Source: an uncultured Dehalococcoidia bacterium
Lineage (GTDB): Bacteria; Chloroflexota; Dehalococcoidia; Lucifugimonadales; G958296245
Reading direction: 5' to 3'
NCBI GenBank assembly: GCA_958296245.1
Contig: OY282458.1
Location: 620,001 to 684,000, forward strand
Length of the DNA stretch: 64,000 bases
The stretch's first letter is position 1; every line of letters begins with the position of its first letter. Shown one piece after another: positions 43,601 through 52,989 of the stretch. Under the pieces are notes generated by a model that searched no databases, was not told the origin of the DNA, and was given only the letters and a program-made list of their open reading frames with translations. A program made the translations under genes and the position numbers.

Positions 43601-45231
43601 GCGAGGGGGGGCAACTGCCCGGGTACAAGGTGGACGAGTACATCGGGTGGGTGCGCAGCTCGACCCCCGGCGTGGAGTTGATCTCGCCGCCGCCGCACCA
43701 CGACATCTACTCGATTGAGGACCTAGCCCAGCTCATTCACGACCTGAAGAACTCCAACCCCGCGGCGCGGGTCCACGTGAAGCTGGTTGCGGAGGCTGGG
43801 GTGGGCACCATTGCGGCCGGGGTCTCCAAGGGCCGCGGGGACGTGGTGTTGATAAGCGGTGACAGCGGAGGCACCGGGGCATCCCCCGAGTCGTCTATCA
43901 AGCACGCCGGCCTTCCGTGGGAGATGGGCGTGGCGGAGACGCAGCAGGCGCTGGTAATGAACGACCTGCGGGGCCGCATCGTCGTCCAGGCCGACGGCCA
44001 GATCAAGACCGGCAGGGACGTGGCGGTTGCATGTCTGCTCGGTGCGGAGGAGTTCGGCATGGCCACGGCGCCCCTGATCACCCTTGGGTGCATCATGTTG
44101 CGCAAATGCCATCTGAACACCTGCTCGGTGGGCATAGCGACGCAGGACCCAGAGCTGCGAAAGGCGTTCGCGGGAAAGCCTGAGTACGTCATTAACTACT
44201 TCTTCTTCGTAGCCGAGCACCTGCGCGAGATCATGGCGGAGATGGGGTTCCGGACCATCAGCGAGATGGTTGGCCGGATGGACCGCCTCGACCCCGCCGA
44301 CGCGATACGGCACTGGAAGGCAAGGAGCCTCGACCTGTCCGCTCTTCTGCACGTGCCGGAGGTCCCGGACACCGTGGCGACCCACCACGTCCAGGCGCAA
44401 GATCATGGGCTGGACGGGGCCCTTGACTACCGCTTCATCGAAGCGTCGCGGGCCGCGGTCGAGAGCGGGGAGCCGATCAGTCTCGACCTGGACATTGCGA
44501 ACTCGAACCGGAGCGTGGGGACGATGCTGAGCTACGAGGTGTCGAAGCGCCACGGCTTGGATGGACTTCCCGAAGACACCATCAAGATCAACTTGAAGGG
44601 GTCTGCGGGCCAGAGCTTTGCGGCCTTCCTCTCCAAGGGCATTACCATGACCTTGGAGGGAGACGCGAACGACTACTTCTGCAAGGGCCTCTCCGGGGGT
44701 AAGGTGGCGGTCAGCCCTCCGGCAGACGCCACCTTCGCCCCGGAGGAGAACATCATCGTCGGCAACGTGTCCCTCTACGGAGCCACTTCGGGCAAAGCTT
44801 TCATCCGCGGGATAGCGGGGGAGCGGTTCGCGGTGCGCAACAGCGGGGCCGAGGCCGTCGTTGAAGGGGTCGGAGACCACGGCTGCGAGTACATGACGCG
44901 CGGGACGGTGGTTGTCCTCGGCCCCACCGGGCGCAACTTCGCGGCGGGGATGAGCGGCGGGGCAGCCTTCGTCCTAGACGAGTCCGACCGGTTCCAGGAC
45001 ATGTGCAACACTGCCATGGTGGACCTCGAAGGCGTTGAGGATGAGCAGGACAGGGCGGCGCTCCGGCGAATGTTGGAGGAGCACTACCGGTACACCGGCA
45101 GCACAAATGCCGAGCGGGTACTCACGAGGTGGCGGGAGATGCTGCCCCGGTTCATAAAGGTAATGCCGCGAGATCTCAAGCGGGTGCTGTTGGAACAGTC
45201 GTCCGGAGACGGGGCCGTTGCAGATGGGTAA
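40687..45231 (+). CDS. gltB: Glutamate synthase (NADPH) large subunit
   Basis: The product is 1514 residues from the ATG at 40687 (a GTG at 40669 is in frame but has no ribosome-binding site). It makes two glutamates from glutamine and 2-oxoglutarate. Cys28 in EHDACGVGLVAN is the glutaminase nucleophile, exposed after removal of a 27-residue propeptide. The FMN/synthase domain and the 3Fe-4S motif CIMLRKCHLNTCSVGIA are intact, and the C-terminal GXGXG beta-helix (GDHGCEYMTRGTVVVLGPTGRNFAAGMSGG) is complete. gltD overlaps its 3' end by 8 bp. Confidence 0.97.
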   Translation: MRQAYATPGLPRPSKQGLYDPQFEHDACGVGLVANVKGVKSHKVIAQGLEVLSNLSHRGAEGADPETGDGAGILVQMPHEFFERHCRRLGIDLPERGAYGVGVVFLPREPAQADRCQRIIERVVAEEGQEFLGWRGVPVDPGAIGTLSARVRPEICQFFVGGGGPEDGLPLELRLYVIRRQIEKAVAASGIPGVEDFYVCSLSSTRVVYKGLLMAHQLERFYPDLNDASMATSFALIHSRFSTNTLGSWKLAHPYRFIIHNGEINTLRGNVNWMAAREAALSSPLLGDRVRKLIPIVPAGQSDTATFDNVLDLLLATGRSLPHALLMMVPEAWAEHIPMEQSKKDFYEYHSCFMEPWDGPALVIGTDGSKVCAILDRNGLRPCRYLVTTDDILVMASETGVLQVPPEKVLYKWRIQPGRMFMLDTEQGRIVDDEEIKADLASRRPYGRWLRENRVILEDLPEPRNVGQPDLSTITARQKAFGYSLEDIEMIIESMAETGEEPVGSMGNDAPLAVLSDESPLLYGYFKQLFAQVSNPPLDAIREELVTSVETFVGSEGGNLFDETPERCRQLKVSEPVLTNAELAKIKEVDRNGIRSATLSMLFKPSDGPGTLRRAMDLLCEQASEAVREGYEILVLSDRGVDADHAPIPSLLAVAGVHHHLIREGIRMKAGLVVETGEAREIAHFALLFGYGAAAVNPYLAYETLASLTQPGAVSYEEAEANFVHAVHKGVIKVMSKMGISTLQGYRGAQVFEAVGLRQEFVDRYFTWTPSRIGGIGVGEVEEESRRRHALAYREPAADVDDGLRVGGQFQWRRDGEYHMWNPDTIANLQHAAHSNSTASYKQFAEYADGETRRLCTIRGLLNLKPADEPIPLAEVEPASEIVKRFATGAVSLGSISREAHETIAVATNRIGARSNTGEGGEDPRRYSPESNGDSKNSAMKQVASGRFGVTSAYLASARDLQIKMAQGSKPGEGGQLPGYKVDEYIGWVRSSTPGVELISPPPHHDIYSIEDLAQLIHDLKNSNPAARVHVKLVAEAGVGTIAAGVSKGRGDVVLISGDSGGTGASPESSIKHAGLPWEMGVAETQQALVMNDLRGRIVVQADGQIKTGRDVAVACLLGAEEFGMATAPLITLGCIMLRKCHLNTCSVGIATQDPELRKAFAGKPEYVINYFFFVAEHLREIMAEMGFRTISEMVGRMDRLDPADAIRHWKARSLDLSALLHVPEVPDTVATHHVQAQDHGLDGALDYRFIEASRAAVESGEPISLDLDIANSNRSVGTMLSYEVSKRHGLDGLPEDTIKINLKGSAGQSFAAFLSKGITMTLEGDANDYFCKGLSGGKVAVSPPADATFAPEENIIVGNVSLYGATSGKAFIRGIAGERFAVRNSGAEAVVEGVGDHGCEYMTRGTVVVLGPTGRNFAAGMSGGAAFVLDESDRFQDMCNTAMVDLEGVEDEQDRAALRRMLEEHYRYTGSTNAERVLTRWREMLPRFIKVMPRDLKRVLLEQSSGDGAVADG

Positions 45232-46678
45232 GCCGACCGGGTTCAAGGAATACGGGCGCAAGCCGCCGCCCAAGCGGCCTGTCGCGCTCCGCGTCCAGGA
45301 CTACGACGAGTTCATGGCGTCGTGGCCCGAGGAAGAAGCCCGGGCTCAGGGCGCCCGGTGCATGGGATGCTCGGTGCCCTTCTGCCATAGCGGATGCCCA
45401 CTTGGCAACCTGATACCGGACTGGAATCATCTCGTCTACAGGGGCGAATGGGAAGCGGCGTTGGCTGCCCTCCACCGGACCAACAACTTCCCGGAGTTCA
45501 CCGGCAGGATATGCCCGGCGCCCTGCGAGGCGTCCTGCGTCCTGTCGATCAACCAAGACCCCGTGACTATCGAGTACATCGAGAAGGCGATTTCTGACAG
45601 GGGTTGGGAGGAGGGGTGGATCAGGCCCCAGCCGCCCCGGCGGCGGACAGGCAAGCGGGTCGCCATCGTGGGTTCCGGGCCGGCGGGGCTCGCCGCGGCG
45701 CAGCAGATCAACCGCTGCGGTCACGCGGTAACCGTGTTCGAGCGCGAGGACTGCGTCGGGGGGCTCCTGCGCCTGGGAATCCCAGACTTCAAGCTCGATA
45801 AGAAGATCGTTCAGCGCCGCGTCGACCAGATGGAGGCGGAGGGAGTACGGTTCAAGACAGGCGTCCACGTCGGGAAAGGCTATCCGGCCTCCGAGCTGGT
45901 GGACGGGTATGACGCCGTGCTCCTTTCCGGGGGGGCCACCCAGCCGAGGGATCTTCCGGTTCCGGGACGCGAATTGAGGGGAGTCCACTTCGCCATGGAG
46001 TACTTGTCGCAGCAAAACAGGCTCCTCAGCGGGGAGAGCGTGGACCCCGGCGAGCGGATCACGGCGGAGGGCAAGCGAGTGGTGATCCTCGGGGGCGGGG
46101 ACACGGGGGCGGACTGCCTGGGCACGGCGCACCGGCAGGGGGCGGAGGTGGTCTATCAGTACGAGTTGCTCTCAGAGCCTCCCGAAGTGCGTCTCCCGGA
46201 CAATCCTTGGCCGCAGTGGCCCATGATCCTGCGTTCCTCTGCGGCTCACGAGGAGGGCGGGATACGGGACTACGACATACTGACCAAGCGGCTTTCGGGC
46301 AGCAACGGCCGCGTTGGTAAGCTGGAGGCGGTGCGGGTCAAGTGGGATACGAGCGGGGGAGGACGCCCGGCGATGCGCGAGGTGCCCGGGAGCGAGCTCG
46401 AGATAGACGCCGATCTGGTCCTGCTCGCTATGGGGTTCTTGCACCCGGAGCAAGACGGTATGCTGGCGGAACTGGGCGTCGAGTTGGATGGGCGCGGCAA
46501 CGTCCGCACCGATGAGAACAGGATGACCAGCGTGCCCAACGTCTTCGCGGCCGGCGACATGTCGCGCGGCCAATCCCTGGTGGTGTGGGCGCTCGCCGAT
46601 GGCCGCGACGCCGCGGCCTGCATCGACGCGCACCTAACCGGCGAGACGAGCCTGCGGCGCGTGAACCCGGCCGGGTGA
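45224..46678 (+). CDS. gltD: Glutamate synthase small subunit
   Basis: The product is 484 residues from the ATG at 45224, overlapping the gltB stop. It passes electrons from NADPH via FAD and 4Fe-4S clusters to GltB. Cysteine motifs are CMGCSVPFCHSGCPLGN and CPAPCEASC. The FAD-binding site is AIVGSGPAGLAAAQQINRCG, and the second nucleotide site is VVILGGGDTGADCLG. The end (NVFAAGDMSRGQSLVVWA) matches the family. This completes a GS-GOGAT operon. Confidence 0.96.
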   Translation: MGKPTGFKEYGRKPPPKRPVALRVQDYDEFMASWPEEEARAQGARCMGCSVPFCHSGCPLGNLIPDWNHLVYRGEWEAALAALHRTNNFPEFTGRICPAPCEASCVLSINQDPVTIEYIEKAISDRGWEEGWIRPQPPRRRTGKRVAIVGSGPAGLAAAQQINRCGHAVTVFEREDCVGGLLRLGIPDFKLDKKIVQRRVDQMEAEGVRFKTGVHVGKGYPASELVDGYDAVLLSGGATQPRDLPVPGRELRGVHFAMEYLSQQNRLLSGESVDPGERITAEGKRVVILGGGDTGADCLGTAHRQGAEVVYQYELLSEPPEVRLPDNPWPQWPMILRSSAAHEEGGIRDYDILTKRLSGSNGRVGKLEAVRVKWDTSGGGRPAMREVPGSELEIDADLVLLAMGFLHPEQDGMLAELGVELDGRGNVRTDENRMTSVPNVFAAGDMSRGQSLVVWALADGRDAAACIDAHLTGETSLRRVNPAG

Positions 46679-46821
46679 TTCCGCCGGCGGGCAGAGCCGC
46701 CCGGCACATGCGGAGTCCGCAATTCCATGACCTACTCGCCGGGCGAGTTAAATCGCTCTACGACCGGCGGCAGCAGGGCGTAAAATCCAGCCCCCGCCTG
46801 TTCAGTGGAGCCGCGTTGACG

Positions 46822-49776
46822 CTAGCCGGCGGCGGCTTCCGGGACGGCGGCGCCGGCTAGGTGGGCTTTCAGGAATGCGCCTGTGTGGGAGGCTTCCATG
46901 GCAGCGACCTGCTCCGGGGTGCCTTCGGCCACGACGTAGCCGCCCTTGTCTCCGGCGCCCGGCCCCAGATCGACGAGCCAGTCGGCGTTCTTGACGAGGT
47001 CGAGGTGGTGCTCGATCAGGATGACGGTGTTGCCGGCGTCCACAAGCCGGTGGAGCACGCGTATCAGATACGCGCAGTCCTCGAAGGATAGGCCGGTGGT
47101 GGGTTCGTCGAGGATGTACAGGGTCTTGCCGGTGACCCGCCGGGACAACTCTGTGGACAGCTTCACGCGCTGCGCCTCTCCGCCGCTGAGGTGGGTCGCC
47201 GGCTGACCCAGCCGGATATAGCCCAGCCCCACGTCGACCATGGTCTGGAGCTTGCCCCTGATACGCGGTTGGTTCGAGAAGTGGTCCAGGGCCTCTGTCA
47301 CCGTCATGTCAAGGACTTCGGCGATGTTCTTGCCCTTGAAGGTTATCTCGAGGGCTTCGCGGTTGTAGCGTTTGCCCTTGCAGACCTCACACGGCACGGT
47401 GACGTCCGGCAGGAATTGCATCTCGATGCTGATGTAGCCGTCGCCGCTGCACGCCTCGCAGCGCCCTCCTTTGACGTTGAAGGAGAACCGCCCCGGCTTG
47501 TAGCCGCGGGTGCGCGCCTCGGGCATCGTCGCGAATAGCTCACGTATCGGCGTGAAAGCGCCGGTGTAGGTAGCCGGATTGCTGCGCGGCGTTCTCCCTA
47601 TCGGCGATTGGTCGATGTTCACGACCTTGTCGACGTTCTGAACGCCTTCGACCAAGTCGCATTCGCCGGGCCTATCCTTGGCCCGGAAGAGCTGCTGCGC
47701 CAGGGTCTTATAGAGCACCTCGCTTATCAGGGTGCTCTTGCCGGAGCCCGAAACGCCCGTTACGCAGACCAGCATTCCCATCGGCAGCTCGACGTCTACG
47801 TCCTTCAGGTTGTTCTCACGGGCGCCCCTCACGGTCAGGGACGCGCCGCTGCCGGGCCGCCGGGACCCCGGCGTCTCTATCCGGCGGCGCCCTCCAAGAT
47901 ACTGTCCGGTTATCGAGGCGGGCGAACTGATGATGCGGTCGACGGGGCCTGCGGCGACCACGTCGCCGCCGTGCTCGCCTGCGCCGGGCCCCAGGTCGAC
48001 GATGTGGTCGGCGGCACGCATGATCGCCTCGTCGTGCTCCACTATGATGACTGTGTTGCCCAGATCGCGGAGCCGTTGCAGGGTCTTGATGAGACGCTCG
48101 TCGTCCCGGGGGTGCAGCCCGACGGACGGTTCGTCGCAGACGTAGAGAACGCCCATGAGACCGGAGCCTATCTGCGTTGCCAACCTTATTCTCTGGGCTT
48201 CCCCGCCGCTCAGAGTGGACGCGGTGCGCTCCATCGTCAGGTAGTCGAGGCCGATGTCCACCAGGAATCGCAGCCGCGAGTCGATCTCCTTCAGTATCTG
48301 AGAGGCGATCGTCAGTTCCCTGTCGTTCAGCGGCTCGACCGGACCGCGCCCGTTGATCGGGGCTTGGCCGGACAGCGCGCGAGTCCACTCGAGGGCGCCG
48401 GCGATGGACTTCCTGGTAACCTCCATGATATTTGCCCCTGCCACCGTCACGGCGAGGGCTTCGGGCTTGAGGCGCAGCCCTTCGCAGATGGTGCATGGGC
48501 GGGACGCCATGTAGCGCTCGATGTCGGAGCGGACGTGATCGGAGTCGGTCTCGCGGTACCGCCTTTCGAGGTTGTTTACCGCTCCCTCGAAGGTCGTATC
48601 CCACTCATATGAACGACCGCGTCGGTTCCGGTGGCGCACTCTGAGGGACTTGCCCCTGTTCCCGTATAGGATCAAGTCCAAGTGCTCCTCGCTAAGCTCC
48701 CTCACCGGGACCCGCATGGAGAAGCCGTAGGCGTCCGCAAGTGAATCGAGGAGGCTTGTGAACCAGGTAGAATACGAGTCTGCCCGCATCCACGGCTGCA
48801 CGGCGCCTTGGGCCAACGTAAGGCCTCTGTTCGGAATAACCAGATCCGGGTCCACTTCGAGGCGGTAGCCCAGTCCGGTGCAGGTGGGGCAAGCCCCGTG
48901 TGGGCTATTGAAGCTGAAGGTTCGCGGCTCCAGCTCCCCAAAGCTGATATTGCAGTGGACGCAGGCGAAGTGCTCGGAGAAGAGCATCTGGTCGCCTCCG
49001 GCGATGTCCACGAGTACGGCGCCCCCGGCCATCTTGAGGGCGCTCTCCACCGAGTCGGCAACTCGGCTGGCCTCGGCGCTGTCGGCGATGACCAGCCGGT
49101 CCACCACTATCTCGATATTGTGCCACTTTCGCTTGTCGAGAGCGATGTCCTCGGAAAGGTCATGGACTTCGCCGTTGACCCGGACCCGCACGTACCCGGC
49201 CTTCCTGGCGTCCTCGAAGACGTCCTTGTGCTCTCCCTTGCGGCGTCTAACCATGGGGGCCAGCACCTGGATACGGCACCCCTCCGGCAGTCCAAGCACC
49301 GCGTCGACGATCTGCTGCACCGTCTGGCGCCTGACCGGACGCCCGCAGTTGTAGCAGTGCGGCCTCCCGGCGCGCGCATAGAGCAGCCTGAGGTAGTCGT
49401 AGATCTCCGTTACTGTGCCCACCGTAGAGCGCGGGTTGCGAGAGACGCCCCTCTGGTCGATGGAGATAGCCGGCGACAGGCCGCCGATGTAATCGACGTC
49501 CGGCTTGTCCATGCGGCCCAAGAACTGTCTGGCGTAGGCGGACAGGGATTCGACGTACCGGCGCTGTCCCTCCGCGTAGATAGTGTCGAGGGCAAGGGAG
49601 CTTTTCCCCGATCCCGACACGCCGGTCACAACGACAAGCTTGTTGCGGGGGATGGTGACGTCGATGTTCTTGAGATTGTGCTCTCGGGCGCCCTGAACTA
49701 CTATGTCTTCAAGCGCCAAGGTTGGGGCCTCTGGGGGTGGATTGCGGCCTCGGGAAGGCCGGCTCCATTCTAACAC
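46822..49776 (-). CDS. uvrA: Excinuclease ABC subunit A
   Basis: This 984-residue DNA damage sensor of nucleotide-excision repair has two ABC ATPase modules with Walker [11 protein letters not shown] and [10 protein letters not shown]. The signatures are [16 protein letters not shown] and [15 protein letters not shown]. Zinc modules are [14 protein letters not shown] and [14 protein letters not shown]. The frame opens at a GTG at 49776, but homology begins at about [16 protein letters not shown], so a TTG near 49720 is an alternative start. It is convergent with gltD. No uvrB or uvrC is nearby. Confidence 0.97.
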   Translation of the reverse strand: MLEWSRPSRGRNPPPEAPTLALEDIVVQGAREHNLKNIDVTIPRNKLVVVTGVSGSGKSSLALDTIYAEGQRRYVESLSAYARQFLGRMDKPDVDYIGGLSPAISIDQRGVSRNPRSTVGTVTEIYDYLRLLYARAGRPHCYNCGRPVRRQTVQQIVDAVLGLPEGCRIQVLAPMVRRRKGEHKDVFEDARKAGYVRVRVNGEVHDLSEDIALDKRKWHNIEIVVDRLVIADSAEASRVADSVESALKMAGGAVLVDIAGGDQMLFSEHFACVHCNISFGELEPRTFSFNSPHGACPTCTGLGYRLEVDPDLVIPNRGLTLAQGAVQPWMRADSYSTWFTSLLDSLADAYGFSMRVPVRELSEEHLDLILYGNRGKSLRVRHRNRRGRSYEWDTTFEGAVNNLERRYRETDSDHVRSDIERYMASRPCTICEGLRLKPEALAVTVAGANIMEVTRKSIAGALEWTRALSGQAPINGRGPVEPLNDRELTIASQILKEIDSRLRFLVDIGLDYLTMERTASTLSGGEAQRIRLATQIGSGLMGVLYVCDEPSVGLHPRDDERLIKTLQRLRDLGNTVIIVEHDEAIMRAADHIVDLGPGAGEHGGDVVAAGPVDRIISSPASITGQYLGGRRRIETPGSRRPGSGASLTVRGARENNLKDVDVELPMGMLVCVTGVSGSGKSTLISEVLYKTLAQQLFRAKDRPGECDLVEGVQNVDKVVNIDQSPIGRTPRSNPATYTGAFTPIRELFATMPEARTRGYKPGRFSFNVKGGRCEACSGDGYISIEMQFLPDVTVPCEVCKGKRYNREALEITFKGKNIAEVLDMTVTEALDHFSNQPRIRGKLQTMVDVGLGYIRLGQPATHLSGGEAQRVKLSTELSRRVTGKTLYILDEPTTGLSFEDCAYLIRVLHRLVDAGNTVILIEHHLDLVKNADWLVDLGPGAGDKGGYVVAEGTPEQVAAMEASHTGAFLKAHLAGAAVPEAAAG

Positions 49777-49811
49777 CGGATCGGAAAGGGTGGGAGAGCG
49801 CCCATATTTCG

Positions 49812-50006
49812 TAACTGCTCAGACTTCGCGAGGTCCTTTCCGACTGTCGCAGCCCGTCTTTAGATCCCCCCACCCGCCCCTTGGTAACTGAGGGCTGTGC
49901 CCCCAGCCCCCCCTTGCCAGAGGGGGAATCCGCTCTGGGCTCCCCTTCCTGGCCGAGAAGGGGGTATGTCTGAGGAACGCCCTTAGGCTCCCGGCGAGGG
50001 GCATCC
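49812..50006. repeat. Composite of truncated R1 and R2 repeats
   Basis: TAACTGCTCAGACTTCGCGA (49812) is an R1 end, followed by the R1 body to about 49930. From about 49937 the sequence is R2 in reverse: CCCCTTCCTGGCCGAGAAGG, then TCTGAGGAACGCCC and CCCGGCGAGGGGC. The right R1 end is missing. The element fills much of the gap between uvrA and the next gene. Confidence 0.65.
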
Positions 50007-50227
50007 ACTCCGCACGCCCCGTACTTCCCCCGCAGCCTGATAAGTTTCACCATCGAGGCATTGTGGGTGCGCCTTCAGTTGCTGCTATTCGCGCCGTCCT
50101 CATGCTATGATGTCCGCCCGGCAACGGACGAGGGACGCAGGGAGGCCGTGAGAGGAACTGTCGTTACCGTGACCAGAGGAGGCCGTACCTACAAGGAGTT
50201 CGCGCAGCTAGCCGGAGGTGAGGAACA

Positions 50228-50764
50228 ATGGCCAACGCGCTCTTGGTGACGGACATGGTCGTCGGGTTCTTGGAAGACGGTCACAATCTGTACTGCGGCG
50301 GCGAGGCGCGCAGGATAATACCCAGAGTCCAGGCTCTGATAGCAAGGGAACGCGCCGCCGGCTCGTCGGTGTTCTTCATCTGCGACAACCACGACCCCGA
50401 CGACCTCGAGTTTCAGATGTTCCCTGTACACTGTGTCAGGGGAACCGAGGAGCCGGAGGTGATCGCGGAGCTGGACGTGAGGGAGGGAGAATACATACCC
50501 AAGAAGAGGTACAGCGGCTTCTTCGGGACAGATCTCGGCGCGAGACTGGCGGAGCTGAGGCCGGAGAAGCTGATCGTTTGCGGCGTATGCACCGACATCT
50601 GCGTACTGCACACTACGGCCGACGCGCGGAACCGCGACTATCAGGTCGAGATCCCCGTAGACTGCGTAGCCACCTTCAACCCGGAGGCCCACCGGCACGC
50701 CCTAGAGCATATGAACAAGATACTGGGCGCCCAATTGGTGGAGACGGCCGAGGCCGCTCTTTAG
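50228..50764 (+). CDS. Isochorismatase-family hydrolase (nicotinamidase-like)
   Basis: The product is 178 residues. The catalytic triad is visible as D9 (LLVTDMVVGF), K93 (PKKRYSGFFG) and C125 (CGVCTDICVLHTT), with metal-site residues around D53-x-H55 (CDNHDP). The GGAGGTGAGG ribosome-binding site fixes the start. The nicotinate phosphoribosyltransferase-like gene follows 64 bp downstream, so it probably makes nicotinate from nicotinamide for NAD salvage. Another amide substrate cannot be excluded. Confidence 0.88.
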   Translation: MANALLVTDMVVGFLEDGHNLYCGGEARRIIPRVQALIARERAAGSSVFFICDNHDPDDLEFQMFPVHCVRGTEEPEVIAELDVREGEYIPKKRYSGFFGTDLGARLAELRPEKLIVCGVCTDICVLHTTADARNRDYQVEIPVDCVATFNPEAHRHALEHMNKILGAQLVETAEAAL

Positions 50765-50828
50765 CCCTGAAACAGACGATACGGCCCTGAAGAGGTGCGT
50801 CCCGGTACTGTGGGAGTGAATTAGCGAT

Positions 50829-51827
50829 ATGGTATACCCCGATTTTGAAGTAAGGCGCTCGATCATGGTGGGGGATACCGCCGAAGCCTACCTGCAGCGC
50901 GCGATGACCATACTCCGGAGCGAGAACGTCAACCCCGTCGTGACCATGGAGTTCTCGCCGGAGAGCGCCGGCATCTTCAGCGGATTGGCCGAGGCGCGGG
51001 CCATGCTTGGCCGGATCCTCCCTGAGACGGGCAGCGAGGTGTGGGCCCTCAACGACGGAGACGCTGTTGACGCTCGGGAGCTTGTGTTGAGAGTCAAGGC
51101 CCCGTTCGGGTCCATAGGGCTGTACGAGACGGCCCTATGCGGCGTGCTTGCCTCCTCCACGGGGTGGGCAACCGCAGCGAGGGAGTGCGTAGATGCCGCG
51201 GGGGAGATTCCCGTCGTCTCGCTGGGCGCCCGGCACGTACACCCTAACGTGGCGGCCAACATGGACTACTCGTCCATAGTCGGAGGCTGTGTCTCATGCG
51301 CCACAGTACAGGGGGCAAAGCTGGCCGGGGTCACGCCGGCGGGCACCATGCCGTACGCTCTACCTCTGCTGATGACCGACACGGTGAGGGCGATGGAGTC
51401 CTTCGATAGGCACATCCCACAGGAGGTGCCCCGCATCGTCTTAGTGGGCGCCTTCAAGGACGATGCTGAAGAAGCGCTCGACGTCTCACGGTCACTGCGG
51501 GAGAAGCTGCGGGGGGTTCATCTGGACACGCCGGAGGAGAGAGGCGGGGTCACGTCCGACTTGATCAAGGAAGTGCGGTCGCGGCTGGACCATCTGGGAT
51601 TCAGGCACGTTGAGATTATGGTTAGCGGAGAGCTGACCCCGGATCGGATTCGGCGGTACGTGGCCGAGGGCGCTCCCGTGAACACGTTCGGCGTGGGCGC
51701 CTATATAAGCTCGGCGGCGGCGAGGCCGTTCAGGGCCGACGTCCATGAGATCGACGGCCGGCCGGTGGCGAGGCGGGGCCGCATCCCGGGACTGACGGAG
51801 AACCCCCGCTTGGCCCGCATAATGTAG
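50829..51827 (+). CDS. Nicotinate phosphoribosyltransferase-like protein
   Basis: The product is 332 residues. Phosphoribosyltransferase blocks are visible: FGSIGLYETALCGVLASSTGWATAAREC, VSLGARHVHPNVAANMDYSS and GTMPYALPLLM. The C-terminal barrel includes VEIMVSGELTPDRIRRYV and VNTFGVGAYISS. It would convert nicotinate and PRPP to nicotinate mononucleotide. It is shorter than classical PncB and closer to the compact bacterial/archaeal type. The nicotinamidase-like gene upstream supports the assignment. Confidence 0.88.
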   Translation: MVYPDFEVRRSIMVGDTAEAYLQRAMTILRSENVNPVVTMEFSPESAGIFSGLAEARAMLGRILPETGSEVWALNDGDAVDARELVLRVKAPFGSIGLYETALCGVLASSTGWATAARECVDAAGEIPVVSLGARHVHPNVAANMDYSSIVGGCVSCATVQGAKLAGVTPAGTMPYALPLLMTDTVRAMESFDRHIPQEVPRIVLVGAFKDDAEEALDVSRSLREKLRGVHLDTPEERGGVTSDLIKEVRSRLDHLGFRHVEIMVSGELTPDRIRRYVAEGAPVNTFGVGAYISSAAARPFRADVHEIDGRPVARRGRIPGLTENPRLARIM

Positions 51828-51851
51828 CTAGGCGGGATCTTCGAGCCGAAT

Positions 51852-52577
51852 CTAGCCCGCCGCTGGCAACCGGCCTTCCAGCAGGGCCCTGCTGGCGTCG
51901 ACTACCATCTGAGTGGCGTACTCCAGATCGACGTCGCTGGTGTTTATGACGAGGTGGTACAGCTTCGGATCATCCGGGTCGTCAATGTCGAAAAAGCGCT
52001 TGAAGTTGATCTGGCGCGCCTTGTCCCGCGCCTCGATGATCGCTTCGGCCTGTTCGTGGCTCACTCGTTCGCGCTCCATGATCCTCGCCACTCGGACCTC
52101 GTAGCCCGCCACGGCGCCGACGCGCAACACCCTCGGGTCGCCGCGCAAGATGATAGCGGCGCCCCGACCGACCAGAACGACGTTGCCAGTAGAAGCCACC
52201 TCGACCATAACGGAGCGCATCGCCTCGATGTACTGGTCGTCCCCCAGTTCGTGGCCGCGCGTTATGGTTGGCTGCGGTATATCCTCGAACTCCTGAGTGA
52301 GGTAGGCCATCGTCCCGGGGCCGAAGTAAGGGTCGCCCCCGGCGCCTGTGGCCGCGGACCGCTCCAGGACACGTTGCAGGAAGCCGGTGAAACGCTGGGC
52401 CGTGCTCGGCGGGCGTTCTTCCACCTGGTGGAGCGCCTCTACAGTGGCCCCTACCTGGCGGGCTGCGTTGGTGAGGATCAGCCGGTCAACATAGTCGGCG
52501 CCCAGCTCCCTGGCGACCTCAGGCCCCAGCAACCTGCCGCCGCCGCCGGTCTGTCCACCCACTGCGATCACGGACAT
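51852..52577 (-). CDS. Cytidylate kinase-like family protein
   Basis: The product is 241 residues. The start MSVIAVGGQTGGGGRLLGPEVARELGADYVDRLIL matches the cytidylate kinase-like family, in which the P-loop Lys is replaced (GGGG). NVVLVGRGAAIILRGDPRVLRVGAVAGYEVR and YHLVINTSDVDLEYA are further family blocks. The substrate is unknown. It is convergent with the nicotinate phosphoribosyltransferase-like gene and divergent from the kinase-like gene at 52990. Confidence 0.85.
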   Translation of the reverse strand: MSVIAVGGQTGGGGRLLGPEVARELGADYVDRLILTNAARQVGATVEALHQVEERPPSTAQRFTGFLQRVLERSAATGAGGDPYFGPGTMAYLTQEFEDIPQPTITRGHELGDDQYIEAMRSVMVEVASTGNVVLVGRGAAIILRGDPRVLRVGAVAGYEVRVARIMERERVSHEQAEAIIEARDKARQINFKRFFDIDDPDDPKLYHLVINTSDVDLEYATQMVVDASRALLEGRLPAAG

Positions 52578-52683
52578 AGGCCGCCTCCCATCGCCTCCGG
52601 CCGCCCACTTCGCTACGAAGGGGGCGGTACGGCCTAATTCTTAGCACCAGTCCCGCGCCATGTCAATCTTGATAGACGCGCCG

Positions 52684-52803
52684 TAACTGTTCAGACTCTG
52701 TGAGGCCCTAAGGGGGAAGTCCAGAGAGGTTCTTTCCCTCCGGCAGGGGGTCTGGGGGCTGTGCCCCCAGTTACCAAGGGGCGGGCGGGTGGGGATCCAA
52801 AGA
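52684..52803. repeat. R1 dispersed repeat, right end missing
   Basis: It begins TAACTGTTCAGACTCTGTGA at 52684, has the CTGGGGGCTGTGCCCCCAG hairpin and the GGGGCGGGCGGGTGGGGATC block, and then stops before the second end. It accounts for about a third of the gap between the two kinase-like genes. Confidence 0.75.
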
Positions 52804-52871
52804 CGCGCCGCATGAGCATTCGCCTGTTGACAGAGTGTGCAATAATGAGGCCGTTCCGGCTAAGTGATTAG

Positions 52872-52938
52872 CTCAAGAGCCTAAGCCGACGCCAACGGCT
52901 GCGTCAGCAGGAGCCTGGCAGCCTGATAGGCTCTTGAG
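52872..52938 (+). promoter_or_regulatory. Nested inverted repeat in the leader of the kinase-like gene
   Basis: CTCAAGAGCCTA (52872-52883) is perfectly mirrored by TAGGCTCTTGAG (52927-52938). An inner stem GACGC/GCGTC lies between them. The right arm directly abuts an ATG at 52939 and would hide it in RNA, which argues for the downstream TTG start or for structure-based control. Confidence 0.5.
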
Positions 52939-52989
52939 ATGGTTTCTAAGCTAAGGAGCGCAGCATCAAACGCCGCAGGGGGGAGTGCC

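Noticed and set aside
46738-46756. ACTCGCCGGGCGAGT palindrome between gltD and uvrA as a terminator
   Set aside because: The loop would be about one base and there is no T-tract on either strand.
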